Position numbers and translations under genes: made by a program. The notes beneath the pieces were generated by a model. That model ran no database searches. It saw only the letters and a program-made list of their open reading frames with translations, and was not told the DNA's origin. A stretch of 64,000 nucleotides of DNA from Struthio camelus (Eukaryota > Chordata > Aves > Struthioniformes > Struthionidae), in assembly GCF_040807025.1 (NCBI RefSeq), contig NC_090945.1:76829088-76893087 (forward strand). The letters run 5' to 3'. Shown in pieces: positions 21,201 to 33,200 of this stretch (its first letter is position 1; the number at the start of each line of letters is the position of its first letter).

Positions 21201-24200
21201 GCTCAGATCCTGTTCATGTGCCTTTAACAATAGCTTTGCATGATGATTCTGGCAAGATGCTATAACTTTCTTATCACTATTTTGAGTGGTTTATTTTCTC
21301 TACTGACAGGATGGAAAAATGAATATTGAAAAGGAAGAAGAGGAGGAAGAGGAGGAGGGTGGAAATGAAGAAGGTAATGAGAATGAAGAAGAAAACGAGG
21401 AAGAAAATATTGAGAACGAAGAAGAAAGCGAGGAAGAATCTGCTACTGACGATGAGGAAGGTGTTGATACAGATAATCACTCTGATCTTGAATCTGACCT
21501 TGAGAGTGAAGAAGAAGCCATAGGGAATAAAGAACAGAAGAATCAAAAGAGTAATGAAAATAAATCACAGAATATGAAGGAACAAGATCTAAAAATGGAA
21601 GCTGCCAGATCGGAGCTTCCCTATACATTTGCTGGTAAGCAAAGGACTAATCCAGATTTCCCTGTTGTCTTCAGGGGATTTAGAATCAATCTCTTTCTCT
21701 CCGGTGTAGAATCTTCAGTATTCCTGCTCATCCAAGAAGTTTTGCTTCAGAATAGTCTTCTACTGTTCCTAGAGTAGCCAGTAACCGCTGACCGTAGTGA
21801 TTAGCACTGATCATGCTCTGCGTATCATGTATTTAACCGCAGAGCTGTTTCTGCTGCTTGTAGCCGCCCTGAGGAGAAAATGAAAAAACATTGTAGGTCT
21901 GTACTCCTTTCTGAAGGTCACCAGCACATCCAGTCTAGGATGCTAGTGCTTTACATAAGGGAAGCCAGAATAATATTCTATTGTCTGTAGTTAAATGAGA
22001 AAAAAATTACTATTCTCTGGTGTTCAGACTGACATTGTTGTCAGAGAAAGATGCTCAAAGGGAGGATTCTGAGGTCTAATCCCTGTAGCGGAGTATCTCA
22101 GCATTTTTAAATAAAGAATCGCTCAAAGGTTGAATCTTTTGGAAAGAGGATGCATGTTTCAAGTAATTCACAATGTGTTTATTAATATTAAGTACATAAT
22201 GCACCCTACTAGTGCCCTAGTATAGATTTTGTTCACAAAATTAGCTGTCCCAAGATTAAACAACCTTCCAGAGAGTTTTCTTGAGTGCTTGCTGTTTTTC
22301 TTCAAAAGGAAATAGTGCATGTTCCACAGGCTTTTTAAATTGCATTCACGTTTTGTTTTAACCAGAAGGCGATGACATTAAAATAACTCTCAAGAAACTG
22401 AACCGGTTAGGATGTTTTATAGCATGTTGACTCGTGCATAAGACTAAATATATATCCAGCTTTTTTTTTGTAAAATTATTTTCTATTTTCCATTAGTTGC
22501 AAGATTCTTACTTCATACAGAAACAGATCCTTCATTCAAAAACTAGTTAAGTGTGAATTAAACATAGAGTTAGTTGTATTATGGTAAAGCTATGGTTGAA
22601 GCTTACGTTTAATTCTGAAGTGAAGTCTAATTCTCCTTCTGTATGTAGGAAAGTGTCAATGTAGTTATGCTCAGCATAGGCAAATAATATACGATGAATT
22701 GAATCTGAGTTTTAGAAAAACATTTACCGTATATTTCAGACCTATATGTTTATATGTATGTATTCTTCAATATATATTCATGTAATGCAACGTATTATTA
22801 GTGTTTACAAAATGATCATGTAAAGGCCATATGATATTTTCTTTTATTTTCTGAAAGACAACACTTTCAAACTGGAAATTTGTTAGAAGTCACGTGAATT
22901 AAATATGTTAAGTCTTACATAGGCTTGGGTCAATTTTTTTTTTTTTGATTTCTAGTTCCTGAGTCCTACGAGAAATTTAAATCTTTACTGACGGGAAGAA
23001 CAATAGAACAGCAGCTTATTATACTGGAGAGGATTCAGAAATGCAATCATCCAAGCCTTGCAGTGGGAAACAAAACAAAGTTGGAAGTACGCGCTTTTTT
23101 TTTTTTTTCCCCCTCCCAAAGGTTTAAAATTAACTTTGAATTCCTGAGTAAGTTTTAGCAAGAATTCAGGAAATAGTATAAAATATACATGCTTCCATGT
23201 TATTGAAGAACAATAGAATCAACATACCACCGTTCATTTGCTAACTTCTATATCACTGTTCTTCTGTGCTGCTTAAATGTACAATGAAATAAACCTAAAA
23301 ATTTTAACATATCATGCTTCTCGCAGAAACTGTTTGGCTTCCTTTTGGAGTATATTGGGGAGCTGGCTACCCTGGATTTTCCAGAGCTCAAAACAATCAA
23401 CAAACTGGTTCTGTAAGTAATAAATCATATTGACCGCGACTCCTTTATGGTCTAAGGAGAAGAGCATGCTATTTGTTTTGAATCATTTCTGAGCAGATTG
23501 TAAACAACTGTGTTTCTCCAGCTTTGTAGTGTTTTAACATTATTTCATATATTGGTGGAGCTTTAAATCATGCCAAAACCCTTTCAGAACTTCAGAATAC
23601 AGCTTTTGATCTGCAAGATGCTTTCCTTGGGTAATGAGTAATATCAAGTCCACATGCAGACTTCCATATATGAAGTTATTTAGATTGCTGATGGAGGGCT
23701 TTAAGCTGTGCAGTGACAGATGTGTGGTCGTCTCTGCAACTTTAGTTTTTCCCTAAAAAACTAGTTTTCCCTATAGTTGCCATTCTATAAATTCACTTAG
23801 ACAGGGAACTAGAAGAAACGGTAATTAAAGACTGTTATAGTTGGCTCATACGAAAGTTCCAAATAAAGACTTTGCAGGGAACTTTCAGTTTGGCATTCCT
23901 GTTTTCAAACGGGCAATTATAGAGATGACAGAGGCAAATTTGGCTCCAGAGGAACACAGCAAAAGGACGAGAGGCAAAGGACACAAGCTGCAACAAGGGA
24001 AGTTTCAACTAGACGTAAGGAAAAATTCTTCGCATCAAGGGTGGTCGAACGTTGGAACAGGTTGCCCGGAAAAGTTGTGGAATTTCTGTCTTTGAAGATA
24101 TCCAAAACTTCACAAAGCAACCTGAGCAACCTGATGCAGCTTTGAAGTTAGCCATGCTTTGAGCAGTTGGTTGCACCAGCTGATATCCAAAGGTCCCTTC

Positions 24201-27200
24201 CAAGTTAAATTAGTCTGGGATTCCTAGCTTGACTTTGCAAGTTAGACAAGTTTCTTTCAGTGAATTATTTGTACGTAGTTTTTCAGCCTGTGTTTTTTTT
24301 ATTGCCTGAGGAAGGAAATTAGTTTTAAAAAATCTTTTTGTGCAACTTGAGCATTCATGGCTGTGTTGCATTCATCCACAGGAGCGCTGAGGAGTTGATA
24401 TTGTAAGACATGCTGGAGCTTTGTGAAAGTGTGTAAACACATTTTGATTGTTTTGCAGAGCTGGGATTTATTAATATCATTACAAAGCATTTTAACCGAC
24501 AGTAATTGAAAAACTATGACTTCGCTCCTGACTGCATCTCCCCATAGGCAAAAACCATAGGCCTAGAGCTGGCCTAACTTTGGGGGAATTTTTTTCTTGA
24601 GTAATAATTTCGCTAACCACATTGCTGTGTTACACGTTGTTTAACATTGCCTAAGAGTATTGTAAGTAGTGGCTTACCTAGTGTATGCCAGAAAGCCTTA
24701 GTACAGCAAAATGAAGTGTTAGGAGATTCAGAAACAAATTTTTAAGTCATACGAGGTGATTTGAGAGTGTATTTTAAAATTCTTAGTTTTAATATTTAGA
24801 AACCATCCAATTAAAGATCATCTCACAAGGCATAATGGAAAAGGCCATTTTACACATCCATGTCTCTAAAACAAAAATATTACAATAATATTTTATATAT
24901 TAGGTGTATTTTATATACTGGTTGGCTATTCCTAAAAAAGAATACTTTGTTTCAGGGAATTTATTATTGTTGTAACATAGATGGAACATCAGAAATCTTC
25001 CTACAGGTGCTTAAATGTCGGTTTTTTATTAGCATCAATGATGTAACTCAATCATGACTTACATTTCTTGTTAACAGGCCATTGTACGATCTCTGCCAGA
25101 TGTTTCCTGAAACAGCCAGTGACAGTATCAAGTTTGTCCTTCGAGACGCTGCACATGACATGGCAGAAATAATTGAAGTCAAAGGCCGTGCAACGTTTCC
25201 AGGTTTAGACACGGTAACGTACAGATACTGTTAAGAAAATCTCTTGCTCTTTGCATTTGTACAGAAATGCCAAGATGACAATAAATACAATTTTGCGTTT
25301 CAAAGGATGTAATGAATTACTAGCATCTATGTAGTTTCTTTATACTGTAAATTGCCTGTCTGGAGATAAGTTTTAAAAAACATTCTTCAGAATAGGACTG
25401 TGACACTGCACTATTAATACAGAAAAAAGAACTTAAAATTGCCACCCCACCTTACATTGTCAGGAAAGTAAAGAAAGAACGTTCTGCTAAGTTTAAACGA
25501 ACGGTTCTAGGAAAAAAGGATGCTGTCAGTTACGTCCTAATTTCTTTAATTGCGTTAACTGCAAACGTTTAGGCAGTGCTCTGTAGAAATGCAGTATCTC
25601 ATAAGGCAGCAAAAATAACGTTAAGATATTTTCACGGGTATAAAAAAACCCTCACAAAATTATGCTGTTGATACAGCGTTAACGGCTCACGACGAAAGGA
25701 CTTATCTTTCCTTGTAATACTAATATTTCAAAATTTTGTTGGCCATGCTAAATCTGAACGGACTCCTCCTCAGATATCTAGGTAAATGGCTATTGGGGAA
25801 TTCAAGAAGGGAGCAAATGGAAAATGAATTTTGTTTTGTTTGTTTGTTGCAGTAAAATGAATATCCATCCATTTACAAAAGGACCTTTCAACTGATCATT
25901 TAAGATCCTTGTGATCGTGACAGGAGGTCATTCATAGCTCTCTAACACGTTCCCGGTAGTAAAAGCGTATTTAAGAGCTGTCTAGTTCTCTTATCCGCAT
26001 CTGCATTATTTGTTGATGCGTGTTGTGCCACCGGCCACGTAATTGTCCATATTGAGGACCTGTTAAAATGTATCACAGGTCCTGTGTGGCCACTTGCTCA
26101 TTCCTTTAGCACGAAAACAAGGGCATGTGGTAGAGGTAGGCTGGAGCATGTCTGGATTTCTTAAGTGCTTCCACACTGGTAGCCTTTTTTCACCCCTGCA
26201 AGGTCTTCCAAGTTTGTGCGAGGATGTTCTTACGCAGTAAATGGAGTTTTGTTTTGCCTTCTTGTTTGTTCATCGATCTGCCTCTTTCAGTTAAAGCGCT
26301 GTAGACATCTGATGGATGTTTCAGTCTCTAAAGCAACTTAAGCAGTCATCTCAAGAGGTTATATGCCATCAGATTTCGCAAAAAGATTTATATCTCAGTA
26401 TTTTTAGACTACTACATGGCAGTTACTCATCCATTACAGTCACATATACGTAAAATCTATTAAGGGTCGGGGAATAACGTCTTACTGTGTTTTGCCTTCT
26501 TACTCTGTGTTATCCAGCTTATTTATTTGAAAATTACGTCTCTACTGTTTCCAACTTCTGACTTCTGGCATCCAGTTGTAACACCTGCTTTTATATACAT
26601 GAGTCAGTTACTTACTAAGGTATGTCTGTGAAGTTGTATCTCAGCATAAAACTTCGTTCTTTGTTCCTTCCTAGGACTCTGAACTTGTATGTGTTATCAT
26701 TAATATGTATATTGGAACTATACTGAAAAGGTACATTTGTACTTGGGGTCGTCACAATTAGTCATTGGGAGGAAAAGCAAAGAGAAAAACCCCTTGCAGA
26801 ATACAGCAAAATCATATGCAATGAACTTTTAAGCAGTCACACAAGAATTTTCTATATGACAAATTACATGGGACTAATGGGGCAGACTGACTGAATACAG
26901 TACAAAATCATTCATTAGTAATTTCTCTTCCCTATATTCCACTCGTTGCTCTTTAAGGAAGGTGTTTATTTAAAGATTGGCAGGTTTTTTTTTCCCTTTG
27001 AAAATTTACCTAGTGCAGTGCATTGCAGTGCAGTAAAAATACATACTTATTTTTCTATCTAAATGTCCTGTTTATATGTTTGGAAAGTCCTGGGCTGGTT
27101 ATTTTGTTATTGTCAGAGATCCAGGGTGCTTTGAGTCTGACGTTTCCATAGTTCATTTCTGAAAGTGGATATGGGGCACTGCAGGGGAAGAACTAGGACT

Positions 27201-30200
27201 GAAATTTAAGAACAGGCCAGATAGCAGAGCAAGCAAGCAAAAAGAAAAAACTTGTTTGTGTGATTTAGCGCCTGCTAGCGGCTAAACCAACTCTGACAGA
27301 CTTTCTCTTCAGTTCTGCATACTCTCTTTAGTGAGGTATCAAATTAGGCAAGGGAAAGCTGGTATGTTTTTCACATAAACCCAGAGGGTATCATTTGTAC
27401 AGGTTTTAAATGCGTACAACTCATTAAAGACTTCTGCTTTTGGGGAGATGCTACATTTGTTTGTGATAGCCATTTATTTATTGATTTGTTCCATTCCTCT
27501 TTTTTCTTTTTAGTGTCGCATCACAACATTACAAGATGTTGTTAAAGGATTATTCATATGCTGTTTGTTCCTGGAATATGTATCTCTCTCTAAAAGATTT
27601 GTGCCAGAACTCATCAATTTTCTTCTTGGAATACTTTACATATCTCTACCCAAAAAGCAAGCCCAGGGTGAGTTTCTTTCAAGTGAATGAGTAATAAAGT
27701 TTTCTTTTAGGGTCTTTTTTGAAGTTTCAGTAAAATTAAGCTTTCACCTTGAATTGTTTGTTTTGAACAAAAATCCAGATTATCTGCTAGGTTAGCCATC
27801 CACAATTTTGATTCTCGAACATCTTATTATGAACTAGATCCTGTCATGGTTTTGGCAGGGAAGAAAAAGCTTACATAATTAAAGGAAATGGAATAATGTT
27901 GCCCACAGTGCAGTTTTTTTTTTTTTTTTGCAGTACTGTTGTTCCAAAAAGACCTTCTGATTGGACTGCAGTCAGAAATTCACAGTTCGTAAGGGATTTC
28001 TGACGAGTACCTGCTACTTCACAATGAGGCAGCAGCTGATGCTGCAGATACCTCCCCTTCTCACCTAATAACCATATCACTGAGGATTTTGGAGGGGTTT
28101 CTATAGCATGAAGATAAAAGACAGAAGTATGGCATGAAGCTGGTATTTGTCCTTTTTATTTGCTCGCCTGAACTTAACTGCAGTTCAGTAGAGGGCAGTT
28201 ATCCCCACAGGTTAGTCTGTCCTATAATATAGCTGCCAGTTTAGGAACTTGCACAGATAACAGGCAGAAGGCTGTCTCTTTAATTTGACACCATGTTTTT
28301 TTTCCCTTTAGGATTTTTATAACTTACCATGTTGACATTTTTTTTTTCCTTTTGAATCCTAAGGCTCCTAGTGATCCCTTTTCAACAGCCTTAGCACTGC
28401 AGTTTCTTATCTTGTGTGGCTGTACCCTACGGACTTTCTTCCAGCTCCTTCTCACAGCATAGCACTTTCCACTGAAGTGTGAGCCGTGGTTACACAGCTG
28501 GGCTGTATCAGAGCTAAGCCTTTGATTCTCAGAACGCCAGCAGCCGAACCCCTAGGAGGAGGTGGGAAGAGGTTAAAGAGTGGGTGGTTTATGCAGCACT
28601 TAAAAGTATTTGTGTACTCCTTTAGGAATATATGATCTATATGATCAAAGGTTTTTGGTTCAGCTAAGATAATAGGTTTTTGCAAAACTGCATAAGAAAC
28701 TATTTTAAAATAGTATTTAGCGGTAACAGAAGACCAACTTTTAACCAGTTTTTAAACTTCCTGTGAACTTTTGGTAATGATTTTGCACTAATTAAAATGT
28801 GCATGGTGTTGATTTAGCAGTGAGAAGCTTGGTAAAAGATATATGAGAGGCACCGCATCATTAGTCAAATCAAAAATTCTATGTGAGACTTTTTCAGTCA
28901 ATACTGATGTTTTGAAATGTATATCAAAGTAACCAATCTTGTTTTAAAATAGTCACGGTGGAAGTATTGCTGATAAATGTGATGGTTTGGCGGTCAACAC
29001 AGAATATTTTAAAATGAGCTCACATCTAATTCTGTGGTATGTTGATATACTCTCACACCAAAAAATTTCTGGGGGTTCAATTTTGACAATAAGTAGCATC
29101 ACCTAATAGAACTCGATCGTTTTAATTTTGAGAGCTTGGTCCATTAACTTCTCACATCAAGAAATGATATGGAGTAGAACTTCATAAAAGACTGAAATGC
29201 AGCTTCTGATCTACTTTAGTCTTTAAAAACAGTTGTTCCCTTAAGAAAAGGAGAAAAGATGGAGGTGGAGGGAGTGGGAAGGAATTGTCATTGTTGATAG
29301 CCTTTGCTAATAGAATTGGTAATGAGATCTGCTAATCTCTCACAAGTAAAGCAGTTAATAAAACTTGCATATCTTAGTTCCTGATCTTGCATATATTGAT
29401 TGGCATATGTCGTAATCTCTTGCAACTTTATGTCTTTACAACTGAAACTTTATGCATCTTTATCGGAGCATACTGTCTTCCGGCCTTCTGTAAAGTGCCA
29501 TGTGTAAGTTCTAGATTATGTAAATAATGTTAATGTACAGGGTTAAAAAGTTTTGAAATGAGTTCCATTTTAAGCTTGCAGGACTTTAAGGAAAACAAAC
29601 AAAAAAGAGGAGTCCAGCACACAGACTGCAAATTATTTTCTCCCTTAGTCATGAAATTCCTCTGGTGCTTCTCTCCTGCTGCTCTGCAAGTCCTTTTTCA
29701 CAGATCTCTCTGCTTATTTAGCCCAGTGATTCTCACATGTTTTTTGGATGCCCTGCCCCAGTATATATTTTGTTTCCTGCTCATCTTGCTTTAAAACTGC
29801 TTAGCTGGAGTGGGAGAGAACTTACAGAATGTACCTGAGGGCCCCTGCTGAGAGATCGCTGGAGAGGCTCAGTCGTGTTCAGCAGCCGTGGGCTCTCCCT
29901 GCTCCAGCTCTCTGTGCTTTTTGCCCCCTTGCTGGTCAAAGCCTTCTGTTCCTTAATCCGATCTCTTTCCCTGCCCTTTCCTCTTGAACATATCCAGTAC
30001 TCCATTTTGACTAACAGTTTAACTATGTGTCCTGTTCCTACAGGGCAGATGCGTACCTACTGTAGGAACTGCTGCTGTCATTCCTTCAGCTGACAGCACC
30101 TTTCTTCCCTCTCTCCATACATACCTGTGATTGTACCCATGGTCCAGTGTTTTCCATTATTTTGGAAAAGCCTAATTCTGATAAAGTGTTTTCCTGAAGT

Positions 30201-33200
30201 AGTACAATTCAAAGCATGAACACAGGAGGCTTTTTCCCTTAGAAATAATGTTGAGAATTGATCTGTTCATGCAGATTGTTCCTGTTTTTTAGGCTATACT
30301 GTAGTGCATCCATTTACACCAGTGGGGAAGAATTTAGAATTGCTTTTGGTCTGTGATAAGAAGGATCTGGAAAGCTGGCAAAAGCAAAATCTGCCATTGA
30401 GTATTGTGACAAGATTAAAGGAAAGCAGCAGAACGGAAATGAATCACATCAGGTATGTAGGGAACGTGAACAGAAGAAACCCCAGACCGTCTCTTGGATA
30501 ATTTCAGTGCCAGTGTTCTTCACACACATGATAAAAATTAGGAGTAAGCATAAAAGTAGTGAATTGTTCTGCTTTATTTTCATAGTACTACTCTGTAGCT
30601 TATAAAATTATGAATCTTCTATCAGAATTTCATGCAGAGCACTTGTTCGAGTGCTCACACCTTCCAGTCCTGTTGAATACCGCTGTGGACTAAGCAGGAT
30701 GATGCAGAGCCAGAGAAGGTGTCAGTACGTTGAATTGCCAAGCCCTTCAGCAGCAAATACTGCATTAACATCCAGACACTGTTAGAAGCATGTCACTGAG
30801 GTAATCAAATGCTTAAAGCTAGGAAAGGCCAAAATTAAGCATGCCTGTTCAGCCTTATTTTTGTGTGCATTATGGTATAGTTTACTTCAGGGATGCATGA
30901 GCATTTTATTGTCAAGTTGAAAAGAAAATGTTTCGAATGTTTCTTCTGTTTCGAAGACATGAGACACCTTTGCAAATAGCATAGAAATTTCTTACTCTCC
31001 TTAAGTGGCAAAGACACAGAACTAGCTTTATGTTCTGTGCACTTATATAAAAACAAAGGTTTGTTGCTAATGGATTTCTGGATATTTGCACGTAATAGAG
31101 AGTGAAATAGTGAAATTTTTGCTCTGAATTAACAACAGTAAAAAGTTTCATGGTTGGTTTTATTAGGCAATCTTAGTAAGTGACAGTGCTTCCACTCCCA
31201 AATTTAATTACTTTGAATAATTTTATTTAAAAATCTACTACAATTTTTGCAAGTAAAGTTGTTAAATGTTTTTGTACATTAACAGATTATCATGTCTAGC
31301 CCTGTGCTTTGATCTTATTAAAAAAAGTGCAGCTCTCTATGGATCTCTACCATCATTCCATGAAATAATGCATCCTGTCAGAGTACTCCTTACACAACAT
31401 GTGCCAGTGAGTGAATATCCTGAACGAATGCAGGTATGTGTTCCTCAGGGATGAAGTCATTGGCGTAAATGTTTTATGAATAAATTCTGTGATCTTCATC
31501 TGTGCTTAAGCAAAGAAAACACAAATATAAGCCTCAGTGAAACTTCTTCAAGGGTCAGGCCTATTTGCATTTTGTGCTTTTCAAAAATCACAGAGATGTT
31601 GCTATGGAGAAACCAAAGAAGAGTGGAAAATGTTTAGAAAAAATATTTGCGTTGCGTGTCTTATCCTACCCCTCTGATTGAAGAGAATGGCACCTAACTT
31701 ACAATAATCTGACTTAATTTATAACAGTAGCAATCTGGTCATCCAGTTGGTCCTGTACTTTCCTAATGAGTCTGTAAGACCTTGTTACAATCAAATACCT
31801 GTACCAAATTGATGGAGTAGTATTTATAATTGTCTCAGTAAAACTAATATAAATATGTCTTGTCAACTTCATTACTTAAAACAGGTCAGTTGTTTCTTTT
31901 TCCAGAGATGAGGTTCAAATCAGCTTTTTCGTCTGTCTTTTTCTAGAGCAGAACTGTCCTCTCCTCAAAGAGGCATCATGAAATATCCTTTCAGAATAGG
32001 ATTTTGTAATGTATGTTATACAAAATGGCCTATATTTAAAAATTAAAGAAAAGAACATCCTTAGAATGACTCTCTGAAGGCCAGTCTCTGAGTTAAACTG
32101 GCTTTAGCATTACTTCATCCTCTGTTAGGTGAAACTGTCTGCTGATCTTCCTTAGCGTCCATGATACCATCTTAATAGACTTCTGAAAGTGTTTAAAAAT
32201 TATCCAGTCTGGAAGGCTTACGGCGTTTCAGTGTTAGCAACGTGCTAATGAATAGCAGTGATTTTACAAAGCGGAAGAACATATTTTTTTGGAGGATGCT
32301 TCAGGCAGGGGAGAACATTACTGGTGATTCAGTTTACAATAGTTTGTGAATTATGATTTTTTTGGATAAACTTTTAAAATTGTAATTTGATTTGCCTTTT
32401 CAGGAATGGTATCGCAGTGCTCTGAAAGAGCTAGAGAATAAAGTAAAGCACTATCCCCCACTGGTATGCGAGAAAAAGAAGCCAGTGCCACTGAAACAGT
32501 ATACACCCAAAATTGTGAAAGTGTAAGTAAAGCAACGCTTGGTACAAAAGGAGAAGTGCATTTAAACATTAAAGATTGTCAGTAGGCTGAAAGGATTTGG
32601 AAAGGAGGATATATAAGAGAGACCATTATTTGTTTTACATAAATAGAACTGTGTTCTGATTCAGGAAGTCTGACAACAGCATGTGACCTTTCTGCCTTAT
32701 AGTGGCTGCCGATTCATTTAGGCATGTTGCTTTTTATCTACAGAGACATAAACTGTCTGCTTTATTTCTTCTAGTAATATTAAGAGGCTAACTTTCTACA
32801 ATGTATGCATTTATCCCCAAATAACTGATGAAATGGCAAACTGGACCTTTTCTGTAGAATTCGTCTGCCAAGGAAGCCTGCAGACATTTAAAATACGTTT
32901 GGAGATTCCATCTTTCTCCAGACGTGTTTTCAGCTTGAGACCTTGGCAATTTTGGATTTTATTCTTCTGCTCTAGGTTTCTCAGTCCGTTCCAAAAAAAT
33001 GCAAGGGTATCTGTGGGGGGTTTGCAGTTTAACTGTTTTCGGGAAAATGTTATCTGCTTGTCATCTGCATGATGATGGCATGCAGTCAGAAGTTCTGGTG
33101 AGTGTTTCTCCAGTGTGTGCACTGGGGTGGCCCTTTATTTTGCAAGTTGACCACATAATATGCAGGAAGTAAAAATATTGAGTTAGCATTCATACAAAAA

